From Pleionea sediminis (GTDB lineage: Bacteria > Pseudomonadota > Gammaproteobacteria > Enterobacterales > Kangiellaceae): 64,000 bases of DNA. Of this stretch, positions 47,001 to 55,435 are shown in pieces. A program made the translations under genes and the position numbers. The DNA is taken from contig NZ_SUNB01000009.1 of NCBI RefSeq assembly GCF_007570825.1, positions 1-64,000 of the forward strand. Reading direction: 5' to 3'. Position 1 is the stretch's first letter. Every line of letters begins with the position of its first letter. The notes under the pieces are model-generated. The model worked only from the letters and a program-made list of their open reading frames with translations. It made no database searches and was not told where the DNA came from.

Positions 47001-47374
47001 ACTGGGTTCTGCAAAGCGTCTCCAACAACATGGCCAAACTGTAACTCTGGACCAATCTTGTTGGTTTTAACCGTTAATGGTCCTGATGTCGTTAAATCGG
47101 CTAGCCAAACATCGTCGCGAGTTACCCAGTTGCCTTGCTCAGTGACTAGGTGTTGATATTCCCCTTTTGTCGAATCGTGAGTGACTAAATACTGCAAGGT
47201 TCCCATACCATCATTCTTGTCCATTTGATTTTGATTCGGGGTAACAATGCCTTGTCCTTGCATATTTGACTGCCCCGCCAAGATAAAGACTTTTACTGGT
47301 AATGACTGATTGTTTGCAGTGACAGAAAAACTAAGAACACAAAATAAAAGTATGAGCAATTTTCGTTGTAACAT
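44072..47374 (-). CDS. Fusion of SGNH/sialate O-acetylesterase-like domain, two CBMs and M66-like zinc protease
   Basis: The protein has 1100 residues; ATG at 47374 follows AGGAGTGGATA. After a signal peptide (ending SVTA) residues 27-310 match the sialate O-acetylesterase/CE6 family: Ser 36 in AGQSNMQG, GVGWHQGWND (184-193) and His 286 in GYHWNSN. Two CBM6/35-like jelly rolls follow (about 320-445 and 447-575), each opening LYEAE(E/D)NT with WxxWxxxSY(E/D)VYLP(N/K)GQH. The C-terminal half carries HHELGHALSLPHW (about 826-838), the HExxHxxxxxH signature, with surrounding sequence that resembles M66 (StcE/TagA) mucin-degrading proteases. De-acetylation plus proteolysis of glycoproteins is a consistent role; substrate and specificity are inferred. 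Confidence 0.85.
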   Translation of the reverse strand: MLQRKLLILLFCVLSFSVTANNQSLPVKVFILAGQSNMQGQGIVTPNQNQMDKNDGMGTLQYLVTHDSTKGEYQHLVTEQGNWVTRDDVWLADLTTSGPLTVKTNKIGPELQFGHVVGDALQNPVLIIKTAWGGKSLQTDFRPPSSGGNIGPYYTLMINRIHEVLNNLQNHVPNYQGQGYQLAGVGWHQGWNDRVNQSANDEYLFNCVNLINDLRAEFGENDLPFIIATTGMSGWSETHPRALSLMEAQLAVPNDPGLFSSKNVATIDTRDFYRDADVSPSSQGYHWNSNAETYYKIGESLAEALVDIQCKSSDSTTVCGDNLYEAEENTVLNQSSFADNHAGFTGRGFIDFGWAGSFVEWPSINIDTAGYYQISFRYANGSSSRNSQLFLNDNAILELPFNSTGSWTNWATVSYEVYLPNGQHALRVEAINGGPNLDHMTLELIQSNLYEAEDNTQLNDARVTDVHPGYSGRGFVDYGGAGSYVEWPAITIPEDGTYTLSFRYANLRGTRNSKLLLNGNEILDLPFSGTGSWTTWGNASYDVYLPKGQHSFRVQAINAGPNLDSMKIEAKSSNVSIQNVYFAQNHVLEPTSDLFGLVSDRVALLKVQVITNEANTPSPEVTTTLFLNGRTTRLTMQGPNTVPTQFDSTLGSVQHKYDDSFTATIPKEWIQPGLRLKVIAGNDSYELNSIKVTAPNKVIMNMFDVHYFNYTNRDYPQDWLSELESKWPVSDIELRRINNLVFEELVIPPRAGVAAAKVISKQDYKDQTGLNFDGEQAAALQWINALQAAGGARQTSLYYLNIYGVNAGGQAGGFKGVGNGTGLGILHHELGHALSLPHWGNSNQYPYKGDMHGIPAPNNYNLTHAGPAWAFDLRTGNFIPPTVQDNAVGGVPGTYKMDPMQGGGQGDQEQGYYLRHFSDYSVNQMRNYLQRHMVKWNGQLNSFAKWNEQTGDYTSSVNNNGVQYPVNRDINVYSVMVAASGAKPDVTMIYPPIGPYLSGTIDLFDPQSDYDRNRAKTIYCPSQGCDLTVKVQQGGRERLVMLPIEWDTTQDPLSSRSLYTRAINLPATLGEIESVILYLTPDAEINGFENNAKELTRWPN

Positions 47375-47751
47375 TATCCACTCCTATATGAGGTGATAAC
47401 CTCATGAATGCTTAGTACGATTGACAATTGATTGAAACGAAACTGACAAGTGAGAAAGTAAGATTGTATGAAAAAGATTAACGCTAACTATTTTGATAAA
47501 CTGAGACTAAAGTCTAATTTGAAAGCATCTTGAAATTTAATTAATTTTATTACACGATAAAGCTCGACTCTATGTGAAGTCGATTATAACTTAATGGTTT
47601 AAATGCTGGCCCGAGATTTTCCAAAGTAAAAAATAATACTAGAGAAATGATCGAAAAGATCATTTAAACCATTCCGTTTATTGTGTTTTTAAATACTTCG
47701 TGTAATCGGCTACAATAATGAGATTAATTAACCTTTTCGTGAATAGAAGAA
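47375..47751. other. Intergenic region between divergent genes
   Basis: About 377 bp without genes. AATGATC-GAAAA-GATCATT (47646-47664) is a perfect 7-bp hairpin or operator. Nothing else distinctive is seen. Confidence 0.4.
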
Positions 47752-48174
47752 ATGCATCGCTCAATCGATATCTATAAAAAATGCCTAATAGCCTCTTTGC
47801 TATTAGTAATCGTTAGTTGTAGCGGTTGGGAAAACGATATTATTTTCAGTAATTTTAGCAATGTCGATATTTATAGTCTTGTGTTGAAATCGGATGGTCA
47901 TGAATATGATTTTGGCGCGGTAAACTATGGCTATTCTCAAACAAGCTTAATAAAGTCATTCGACTTATCAAGTGGAGTGGTACTTCACTGGACCGATTTT
48001 GATGGGAAAGAATTTGGGGTTTCGATCAACGGAGATTTTTTCAGTGTTAAAAATGAAGGTACTTACCGGTTTGTTTTAGTCGACGATGGATTAAAACTTA
48101 ATGTCGAGAAGTACAATGGTGAGCAGTTGATTGAAAAAGTAGCTATTGAGGTTAAAAAAGTCAATAAAGACTAG
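47752..48174 (+). CDS. Small lipoprotein
   Basis: The protein has 140 residues. The N terminus KCLIASLLLVIVSCSG is a lipoprotein signal with the acylated Cys at 23. The mature domain is beta-rich with a repeated aromatic/Gly pattern (YDFGAVNYGYSQT, EFGVSINGDFFSV) and a Lys-rich end. There is an AGAAGAA before the ATG. No family was recognised. It is probably anchored in the outer membrane because no Asp follows the Cys. Confidence 0.75.
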   Translation: MHRSIDIYKKCLIASLLLVIVSCSGWENDIIFSNFSNVDIYSLVLKSDGHEYDFGAVNYGYSQTSLIKSFDLSSGVVLHWTDFDGKEFGVSINGDFFSVKNEGTYRFVLVDDGLKLNVEKYNGEQLIEKVAIEVKKVNKD

Positions 48175-48456
48175 TTTATAGAGAGACTCTTTATACGTCC
48201 TTATAGAAAAGTTGCTCTGTTTACCTAGGTGAGCGTCGATATGATGAGTAAAAAAATTAATTCTATTTGTGCGATCAAGTTTTCTTTATCCTCTAAGAAT
48301 TGATTTTTAAGTTCTCTTTGTCATATTTAGAATGCGCTCTAATTAACAACTTGATTCTTATTTAGTTCTATACTTTGCAATTGTTTGCTACCATAAATTC
48401 AAAATGAGTTAGACTTCACGCGCGTGAGGTTTCAAAAATAATACAGCCTTCGAAAC

Positions 48457-49152
48457 ATGAATATTTTACCGATTCCAGGATTTAGCGAACCTTTTAGTGC
48501 AATCAGTCACTTGATAGCAGCCGGTTGTTTTTTTGTGATTGGTATTCGTCTTATTTGCCGGGCGAGAGGGGAGTTAGAACGACTGTCTACGGTCAGTATT
48601 TATGTCTTTTCGGTGGTGTTTCTCTTATCTATGAGCGGTGTTTTTCATTTATTGGAACCTGGTAGCATTGGACGGGAAGTGCTGCAACGTTTGGATCATG
48701 CTGGAATTTTTGTCTTAATCGCTGGAACATTTACCCCAATACATGGCATTCTTTTCCATGGTTTCTGGAGTTGGGGATTTCTTGTTTTTATTTGGGGACT
48801 GGCGATTTTAGGGCTTACCATAAAAACCATTTTCTTCCACGATTTAGCCGAGTGGATAGGTTTGTCCATTTATATTGGTTTGGGATGGTTGGGAATTATC
48901 TCCGGATTTTTGACCCATCGACTTCATGGATTTAAGGTCATCAAACCATTAATGTTTGGCGCTTTTGCTTACACTTTCGGCGCTATGATGGAATTCATGA
49001 GAGTTCCGACAATTATTCCTGGTGTTATTGGACCTCATGAGTGTTTTCATATTGCCGTTATTGCGGGAATTGCCTGGCATTGGCAATTTATAAATAACTT
49101 TTTAAAACAACCGCATTTGCATGCTTCGTCGTTCGACAGAGTATCGATTTAA
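48457..49152 (+). CDS. PAQR/hemolysin III-family membrane protein
   Basis: The protein has 231 residues with seven predicted transmembrane helices. The family's metal-ligand motifs are present: SxxxH in LSMSGVFHLL, LDHAGIFVLIAGTFTP, and HxxxH in PHECFHIAVIAGIAWHW. Bacterial members sit in the inner membrane; a zinc-dependent hydrolase-like site is proposed for the family and the physiological role is unclear. The gene has no close operon partner. Confidence 0.88.
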   Translation: MNILPIPGFSEPFSAISHLIAAGCFFVIGIRLICRARGELERLSTVSIYVFSVVFLLSMSGVFHLLEPGSIGREVLQRLDHAGIFVLIAGTFTPIHGILFHGFWSWGFLVFIWGLAILGLTIKTIFFHDLAEWIGLSIYIGLGWLGIISGFLTHRLHGFKVIKPLMFGAFAYTFGAMMEFMRVPTIIPGVIGPHECFHIAVIAGIAWHWQFINNFLKQPHLHASSFDRVSI

Positions 49153-49391
49153 CTCGGTTACTCGTCGATAACTGAGTATCCCAGTTCTCTATTCGGTAGA
49201 GATTTAAGCTGAATGCCAGTAAGGCGGAAGTGATTCAGCTCCCTATGTTTACCTTGTCTATGATGTCCTGGTGTTAGCCGATTCTTTGAAAGTCTTTTTT
49301 ATTGCGGTTTCCAAGCACGTAACAGTGCACAAAAGTTCATTTTTAACTACATTTAGATAGGAGTAGAACAAACGGTTTCAAAGAGGTTTAT

Positions 49392-51212
49392 TTGATTGTA
49401 AAGCTCGGTTTTTCAAAGCCTTTGGCCATTGCCATGCACATCGCGGCTTTTGTGCCAATTTTGGTCTATGGATTACACCATATTTTCAATGAAGTAGCAC
49501 TACTCGGATGGCTACTACTCGCCAATGATCTCATCTTAGTTTTCTCTTTTCATGCGACCTTGAAAGATCTGGATTTGGACATCTATCTCAAGGGATTTGT
49601 CATGAGTATGACAGTCACAATAGCGGTAGTTTGCTACTATCTCGGTCTTCGTGGAGTGCTCTTCGTCTTTCCGTTGTTGACTTCCTATTTCTATTCCTTT
49701 GAGTATAAAACGGCGCTCTTGTTTAGTGTTATTGCGTCCGCTATTTGCATGCTAGCTGCGCTCAATAGCATCGAACCTGAGATGGTGGCTCGTATTAGTG
49801 TCGGAGTGAGTTTAACCATTTTCTTTAATGCGAGCTTTTCTGCATTGCTTCATAAACAAAATCGTTCATTGCAAGTGGAAGCTGATCAGGACTTTTTGAC
49901 TGGTATTTCTAATCGTCGAAGCTTTAACGCGTGTTTGCAAAGAGAAATTGCTCAAGCCAATAAAGACGGACGGTTTTTAGCGCTGTTTTATATTGACTTA
50001 GATGATTTTAAGCGAATTAATGATAACTATGGTCATACGGTGGGGGATGAAGTATTAAAGCAGGCGAGTCAACGCCTGGTTAACTCGGTCAGATCGACCG
50101 ATCGAATGACATCCATGGACGATGAAAAAAGTGACATCGCACGATACGCAGGCGATGAGTTTGCTTTGGCGGTTACGCACATTAACTCTATCGATCAAGT
50201 CAATAAAATATTAGACAGAATATTAGAGTCGCTCAACAAGCTTTATGAGATCGACAATTTAGTTTTCAAAGTTGGCTCTAGTATTGGTGTTGCAATTTCT
50301 GGCTCTGATGGTCAATCGGCAGAAGAGTTATTAAAAAATGCTGATGCAGCAATGTTTGTTGCGAAATCTAATGTTAATAAACAGTATCAATTTTTTAATG
50401 AGGATATTTCTAATCAGATAATTGTTAAACAAAGCATCGAGAAAGCCATTGAAGATGCACTAGAAAAGGAAGAGTTTTTTCTTGTTTTTATGCCGATGTA
50501 TGAAACGAACTCGCTCAGTATATGTGGTGTAGAAGTATTATTGCGGAGTACAAATCCGATTTTACAGAAATATGGGCCCGACAAATTTATTCCCGTCGCT
50601 GAACAGAGTGGATTAATCTTTGATATTGACCTTTGGGTCATAGAAAGTGTGCTAAAGAAAATTGAAGAAATCAATCAGATGGGAACCGGTGAGAAACTTC
50701 TGTTTTGCATTAATATTTCTGCAAGTGAATTGGGAAATGAACGAATAATAGATGACATCAAAAAGATTTTCGAAAAATACACGGTCGCACCTGAACAAGT
50801 CGAGCTGGAAGTAACAGAAACCAGTTTGATCAATATCGACGAAAAAACCATTGATATTCTGAATCAACTGAAGTCTTATGGCTTTCGCTTATCGTTAGAT
50901 GATTTCGGAACTGGATACACTGCATTTAATCAATTAGCCAGTTATCCCGTTGATACATTAAAAGTGGATCGCTCATTTGTGAACATGATTGGTAACTCCA
51001 GCGACTCTAATAGCTCTATGGTGAATGTTGTGACTTTGTTAGCGAGCCTGTATGAGTTAGAAATTGTTGCTGAAGGAGTCGAAACTCAAGAACAGTTGAA
51101 TTACTTGAGAGCAATTAGCTGTCATTATGTACAAGGCTATTTTTTAAGCAAGCCAGTGGAGTGGCAACACTTCCTTGAGCTATTGGCGACAAATAAAACT
51201 CTTCTCAATTAA
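49392..51212 (+). CDS. Membrane GGDEF-EAL c-di-GMP protein with variant motifs
   Basis: The protein has 606 residues, starting at TTG 49392 with AGAGG 8 bp upstream. Five or six membrane helices (about 10-155) precede a GGDEF domain whose signature is altered to YAGDEF (about 252-257). An insertion before it (RMTSMDDEKSDIA) removes the canonical RxxD inhibitory site. The EAL domain has EVL for EAL (about 380), but the other catalytic elements are conserved: INISASEL, ELEVTET, LDDFGTGY (about 503), LKVDRSF and AEGVET. The phosphodiesterase side is therefore more likely active than the cyclase side. Its stop is 27 bp from that of a convergent BLUF gene. Confidence 0.9.
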   Translation: MIVKLGFSKPLAIAMHIAAFVPILVYGLHHIFNEVALLGWLLLANDLILVFSFHATLKDLDLDIYLKGFVMSMTVTIAVVCYYLGLRGVLFVFPLLTSYFYSFEYKTALLFSVIASAICMLAALNSIEPEMVARISVGVSLTIFFNASFSALLHKQNRSLQVEADQDFLTGISNRRSFNACLQREIAQANKDGRFLALFYIDLDDFKRINDNYGHTVGDEVLKQASQRLVNSVRSTDRMTSMDDEKSDIARYAGDEFALAVTHINSIDQVNKILDRILESLNKLYEIDNLVFKVGSSIGVAISGSDGQSAEELLKNADAAMFVAKSNVNKQYQFFNEDISNQIIVKQSIEKAIEDALEKEEFFLVFMPMYETNSLSICGVEVLLRSTNPILQKYGPDKFIPVAEQSGLIFDIDLWVIESVLKKIEEINQMGTGEKLLFCINISASELGNERIIDDIKKIFEKYTVAPEQVELEVTETSLINIDEKTIDILNQLKSYGFRLSLDDFGTGYTAFNQLASYPVDTLKVDRSFVNMIGNSSDSNSSMVNVVTLLASLYELEIVAEGVETQEQLNYLRAISCHYVQGYFLSKPVEWQHFLELLATNKTLLN

Positions 51213-51239
51213 ATCGGGCGATTAAAACAGACCGATAAT

Positions 51240-51683
51240 TTAAGACACTTGAAGAATTTCGTTAATATTGGGTTCGTTTAAGAGCTCTCTTAATAGCGAG
51301 TGAAAACCTTCAGTGTCTAACTCTATGAGATGTTTCATATATTTAGTGAGTTTTTCGATATTTTCTGTATTAAAGAGGCTCGGGTGTGCAAGATTGATGG
51401 GCTGCATATTCCACTGGTTATATTGTCGAGAGCTACATTCTTCCTTAATTAATATCTTCACATCGGAATGGCGTTTATCTTGGGAAATAATTCTCATTAG
51501 GTTTTCAACATCTTCTGGTTCACCTTCAATAGTTTGCAAAAAATGTTGGTTGTTATGTATGAGAACTCCGGATATTCCATGTCGGCAGTTATTTTGCAGC
51601 GACGCCTTATAAATATCTGCTAAGTCAGCCCTGAAATTTTCAGGTTTCCCTGTGTAAGTACTTGAATAAGTTAATGAAATCAT
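51240..51683 (-). CDS. BLUF-domain blue-light sensor
   Basis: The protein has 147 residues. The flavin-binding BLUF fold covers about 1-95, with the signalling residues in place: Tyr 6 (SLTYSS), Asn 31/32 (LQNNCRHGISGVL), Gln 50 (FLQTIEGE), and the Trp 91/Met 93 region (QWNMQ). A short helical C-terminal tail follows, with no effector domain, so it should act through a partner protein. BLUF proteins bind FAD and respond to blue light by rearranging the Tyr-Gln-flavin hydrogen bonds. The convergent GGDEF-EAL gene is an attractive but unproved partner. Confidence 0.9.
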   Translation of the reverse strand: MISLTYSSTYTGKPENFRADLADIYKASLQNNCRHGISGVLIHNNQHFLQTIEGEPEDVENLMRIISQDKRHSDVKILIKEECSSRQYNQWNMQPINLAHPSLFNTENIEKLTKYMKHLIELDTEGFHSLLRELLNEPNINEILQVS

Positions 51684-51897
51684 AATATATTTTATATGGC
51701 CTGAACGTTATTTAGCCTCTGTTTGTATAAATATAGTCTAATTTATAGGCAAAAGAATTTTCTTTAATTATGTTCAGTACTTTTAATCATATAGGATTAC
51801 CGCTTACATCGAATTTTGACCACTTTTCATATAACGAGCTGCTTGGGCAAAGGAAGGTGTCATAGTAAACTCATCATTCAAAACTAAAGGAAACAAA

Positions 51898-52605
51898 ATG
51901 ATGAAACGATTCCTACTCCTTGCAACGATCGTTGTTTGTATGTGTGCTAATGTCAGTCTTTTTGCCGAAGCCTCCGTTGCTGGAGATTGGCATGCGACGA
52001 TAAAACTGCCTAGCACCGAATTACCCCTTGTTATCCACTTAAAGTCGTCGGAATCGGGCTGGAGCGGAACGCTCGATACTCCATCACAAGGCGGTTTCGG
52101 TATTCCCATGACAAAAGTTGATGTGTCGGAAGGACAGCTGACTTTTGAAATAGCCAGTTTGTATATTCATTACGAAGGTAAAGTCTCAGGTGATAAGAAG
52201 ACTATTCAAGGAACCTTTATGCAAGGTGCGCCCATACCGCTGACTTTTTCTCGCCCTGAAGACAAACGCTCAAGTCGATTAAAAACGAGCGAGTCCGCAG
52301 CGGTTGTAGGAACTTGGAGTGGTGTCATAAAAATACCGAATTATCCGCTCACTTTGGTCATTCATGTTTCTGAGGATGGCAGCAAACTTACGGCAAAGGC
52401 AGAAAGTCCCGATCAGCATAGTAATACTTTTCCAGTCGATACGGTTGAACTTAATGATGGAAAATTTTCATTTGCCATGAATAAACTCGACGCGTCTTAC
52501 GATGGGGTGTTACTTGAAGATGGTAAATCGATAGAAGGGATCTTTACGCAAAAAGGAAATCAATTCTCTCTGAACCTGACACCTGGGCGTGTAAAAAAAA
52601 ATTGA
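51898..52605 (+). CDS. Exported beta-domain protein, N-terminal half of a hydrolase normally fused
   Basis: The protein has 235 residues: a signal peptide (MMKRFLLLATIVVCMCANVSLFA) and then two tandem beta-barrel-like repeats (about 28-112 and 128-230). Each begins GxWxxxIKxP with PL(V/T)(L/I)VIH and later (Y/H)xG. In many bacteria this unit forms the N-terminal part of a single exported alpha/beta hydrolase, whose catalytic part is encoded here by the next frame. The gene ends ...GRVKKN in a run of nine A; one extra A would join the frames as GRVKKKLMNRPQTP. Translation of the two halves may be coupled through the overlapping TGATG. Confidence 0.8.
   Translation: MMKRFLLLATIVVCMCANVSLFAEASVAGDWHATIKLPSTELPLVIHLKSSESGWSGTLDTPSQGGFGIPMTKVDVSEGQLTFEIASLYIHYEGKVSGDKKTIQGTFMQGAPIPLTFSRPEDKRSSRLKTSESAAVVGTWSGVIKIPNYPLTLVIHVSEDGSKLTAKAESPDQHSNTFPVDTVELNDGKFSFAMNKLDASYDGVLLEDGKSIEGIFTQKGNQFSLNLTPGRVKKN
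52593..52601 (+). other. A9 tract at the junction of two split frames (possible slippage site)
   Basis: Nine consecutive A lie at the end of the exported beta-domain gene. Adding one A, or a -1 slip, would fuse it with the following hydrolase frame. Runs of nine or more A are known sites of transcriptional slippage in bacteria. Confidence 0.55.
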
Positions 52606-53612
52606 TGAATCGTCCGCAAACACCGAAACCACCATTTGATTACATCACTGAGTCGGTTTCGGTGACAAACCAAAAAGACAATGTGACTCTGGCTGGAACA
52701 TTATCCATTCCTAAAGGACACATTAAGGCAACGGCCATTTTAATCACGGGGTCTGGTCCACAGGATAGAGATGAAACGATATTGGGTCATAAACCATTTG
52801 CTGTTATTGCTGATCATTTGACGACTCATGGAATTGCAGTATTAAGGATGGACGATCGCGGTGTTGGTCAATCAACGGGACGGTTTGGGGAAGCAACAAC
52901 ACATGATTTTGCGACTGATATTAGTGCTGCTGTTGATTTTTTAAAGCAGCGCAATGACATTCCGGCCAAGAAAATTGGACTTATCGGTCACAGTGAAGGT
53001 GGAATGGTAGCGCCAATGGTTGCTTCACGCAGGGATGATATCGCCTTTTTAATCTTACTGGCGGGCCCTGGCATCACTATCGACAAACTCTATTCCGAGC
53101 AGCGCTATTTAATTCTCAAAGCCAGTGGTATCGATGAGTCTGTTTTGAATTCGGTTTATCGTGGAGAGAAAAGACTGTTTAAAGAAATTCGTGAGTTGCC
53201 AATTGATAAACCAATTAGTGATAGCATTAAAGCGGAATTAAGAGAGCTTCATTCTGTTTTTGGAACGAATAATGATTCTGCTAACCAGTTAATTGAGTTT
53301 ATATCAACACCCTGGTTTCGTTATTTTATGACGTATAATCCAGAAGACTATTTTCGAGATATTACTATTCCTGTACTGGCGCTCAATGGAACTCTTGATC
53401 TTCAAGTTGCGGCAGAATCGAATTTAAATGGGTTACAACAGCTGTTCGAGAAGTACGGATACAAAGATTATACCATCAAGCCCTTGAAACAACTTAACCA
53501 CTTATTTCAAACCGCTAAAACAGGTAATGTTAATGAGTACCGTCAAATAGAAGAAACATTTTCTCCTGTTGCGCTCAATGAAATGACAACTTGGCTGGAA
53601 AAACGATTTTGA
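52605..53612 (+). CDS. Alpha/beta hydrolase
   Basis: About 335 residues from ATG 52605 (TTG 52602 is also in frame). The fold is clear: ILITGSGPQDRDETILGHKP (oxyanion region), MDDRGVGQSTG, nucleophile elbow GHSEGG (Ser near 130), a late Asp segment (LNGTLDLQV) and catalytic His in LKQLNHLF. It is an esterase-like serine hydrolase; the substrate is unknown. As a separate frame it lacks a signal peptide and would stay cytosolic. As a fusion with the upstream frame it would be exported. A LytS-type kinase gene follows after 16 bp. Confidence 0.88.
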   Translation: MNRPQTPKPPFDYITESVSVTNQKDNVTLAGTLSIPKGHIKATAILITGSGPQDRDETILGHKPFAVIADHLTTHGIAVLRMDDRGVGQSTGRFGEATTHDFATDISAAVDFLKQRNDIPAKKIGLIGHSEGGMVAPMVASRRDDIAFLILLAGPGITIDKLYSEQRYLILKASGIDESVLNSVYRGEKRLFKEIRELPIDKPISDSIKAELRELHSVFGTNNDSANQLIEFISTPWFRYFMTYNPEDYFRDITIPVLALNGTLDLQVAAESNLNGLQQLFEKYGYKDYTIKPLKQLNHLFQTAKTGNVNEYRQIEETFSPVALNEMTTWLEKRF

Positions 53613-53628
53613 GGTCAACTAAATACTG

Positions 53629-54750
53629 ATGCAACTACTAGCGGCTCCCAAAACAAATAAAACATTCTGGCTCTACCATATTATGGGGTGGAGCTTTATT
53701 TCTATATTGAATTTTGTTAACCGACAAAGTTTTAACGTTGAGCCGCTTTCTCACGGTGTAGTCTCGTTAGCTTTGATGATCATTATTAATGGAACCATCT
53801 GTTTGTTGTTTCGTGAAATGCTTTATCGATTCAAAATAATTTATCTTCGTCTCGGAATACAATGGATATTTTTAGTCTTTGGCGCAGCGTTCTGGGGATT
53901 TGTATCAAGCTTCTTGATGCTTTACGCACTGGGTGCTTATTACTGGCTAATGGGATATTCATCGTCGATAGTGTTTTTTATGAACCAGGTCTTTGCCAAT
54001 TGGCTAGTCATCGGTATTATGACTTTTTTGTGGGCGATCATATATACATTGGCAAACCATTTTTACCAATTACAAAAAGTAAAAGAAGAACACGATGCAT
54101 TAAATTTGAAGTTGAAAGAAGCAGAGTTGAGTACTTTATTGGGGCAGTTAAATCCGCACTTTCTATTCAATGCGCTCAATAATATTCGAAGCTTAATGTT
54201 AATTGATAAGCATAAAGCGCGAGAAATGTTGACGGCATTATCCGAGCTTTTACGATACTCTTTGCGCTCGAATAAACAACCGTTTCGAACGCTCGACGAA
54301 GAAGTGATTATTGTTCGCCACTATATTGAACTAGCAAGAATTCAATACGAAGAGCGATTAAACTATCAAGAGGATATCGATAGTGCATTGGGTGATGTTG
54401 CTATTCCGTCTATGATAGTTCAGTTACTGGTTGAGAATGCGGTACGGCACGGTATCGATAAACATTTAGGTGCTGGCAGTTTGAGTTTGGAAATAAAGCA
54501 AAAGAATGCAAACTTAGTTGTTAAAGTTCTCAATCCAGGTGAGCTAGATTCATCGAGAGAAGACAAGGACAGTCATGGCATTGGTTTGCAGAATATTCGA
54601 CGTCGTTTGGAACTCAGTTATGGTCAACAAGCTTCTTTGTCTGTAAGAGAGTGTTTTAATGCCAATGAAGTAAAGCAAGTCGAGGCAATAATGACGTTGC
54701 CATTAAATGATACAAGAGATTTAGAAAAAGATGAAAGCACTGATCGTTGA
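53629..54750 (+). CDS. LytS-type sensor histidine kinase
   Basis: The protein has 373 residues. Four membrane helices (about 15-145) are followed by a coiled-coil linker and the His_kinase unit: LNPHFLFNALNNIRSLM with His 177, LVENAVRHGI (N box) and GIGLQNIRRRL (G box). Such kinases sense membrane or periplasmic signals and phosphorylate LytTR-type regulators. The reading frame overlaps that of the response regulator gene by 20 bp. The gene lies 16 bp after the hydrolase gene, so all four genes may be one operon. Confidence 0.93.
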   Translation: MQLLAAPKTNKTFWLYHIMGWSFISILNFVNRQSFNVEPLSHGVVSLALMIIINGTICLLFREMLYRFKIIYLRLGIQWIFLVFGAAFWGFVSSFLMLYALGAYYWLMGYSSSIVFFMNQVFANWLVIGIMTFLWAIIYTLANHFYQLQKVKEEHDALNLKLKEAELSTLLGQLNPHFLFNALNNIRSLMLIDKHKAREMLTALSELLRYSLRSNKQPFRTLDEEVIIVRHYIELARIQYEERLNYQEDIDSALGDVAIPSMIVQLLVENAVRHGIDKHLGAGSLSLEIKQKNANLVVKVLNPGELDSSREDKDSHGIGLQNIRRRLELSYGQQASLSVRECFNANEVKQVEAIMTLPLNDTRDLEKDESTDR

Positions 54751-55435
54751 AGATTCCAGGTTAGCTCGATTGGAATTGATTGAGCTGTTAAAGCATCATG
54801 CTTTTGTAGAGGTAATAGGTGAAGCATCCAATGTTACTGATGCGGTAGAAATGGCCAGTAGTTTGCGACCGGATTTGCTATTACTCGATATTAACTTACC
54901 TGATGGCACTGGATTTGATGTACTTAAACAATTATCGTCAGTTCCACAGGTGATATTTACAACCGCTTATGATGAGTTCGCAATTAAAGCATTTGAAGTG
55001 AATGCCCTTGATTATTTGATGAAACCAATCCACCCCGAGCGATTGGCCAAAGCACTCGACAAACTGGATCGTTCGGCAGAAAAAGAAAAAAGTGAGTCGT
55101 TATCTGAAGACAGTAAAGTCTTTGTTAAAGATGGCCAGAAATGTTGGCTGGTCAAAATAAAAGAAATTCGTTACTTTATGAGTTCGGGCAATCATGCACA
55201 GGTGTTTTTTGACAACGTAAAGCCATTTATTTATCAGTCACTCAGTAAGCTGGAAGAAAAGCTTCCGTCGCAATTATTTTTTCGTGTGAGTCGGCAGTTT
55301 ATAGTGAACCTCAATGAAATTAAATCGATCGATCCTTGGGATAATGGAGGTTTTGTATTAACCATGACGGATGAGCGAGAAATTGAAGTTTCACGCCGCT
55401 ATGCATCGATATTAAGAAGTGCATTGTCTATTTGA
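54731..55435 (+). CDS. LytTR-family response regulator
   Basis: The protein has 234 residues. The receiver domain (1-120) has the acceptor Asp 53 (LLLDINLPDG), TTAYDEFA and Lys 98 (LMKPIHPE). The LytTR DNA-binding domain (about 130-232) contains IRYFMSSGNHAQVFF and FFRVSRQFIVNLNEI. It pairs with the preceding LytS-type kinase, with which it overlaps. Members bind paired repeats upstream of their targets; the AT-rich 220 bp downstream, before the lipoprotein gene, is a place to look. Confidence 0.93.
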   Translation: MKALIVEDSRLARLELIELLKHHAFVEVIGEASNVTDAVEMASSLRPDLLLLDINLPDGTGFDVLKQLSSVPQVIFTTAYDEFAIKAFEVNALDYLMKPIHPERLAKALDKLDRSAEKEKSESLSEDSKVFVKDGQKCWLVKIKEIRYFMSSGNHAQVFFDNVKPFIYQSLSKLEEKLPSQLFFRVSRQFIVNLNEIKSIDPWDNGGFVLTMTDEREIEVSRRYASILRSALSI

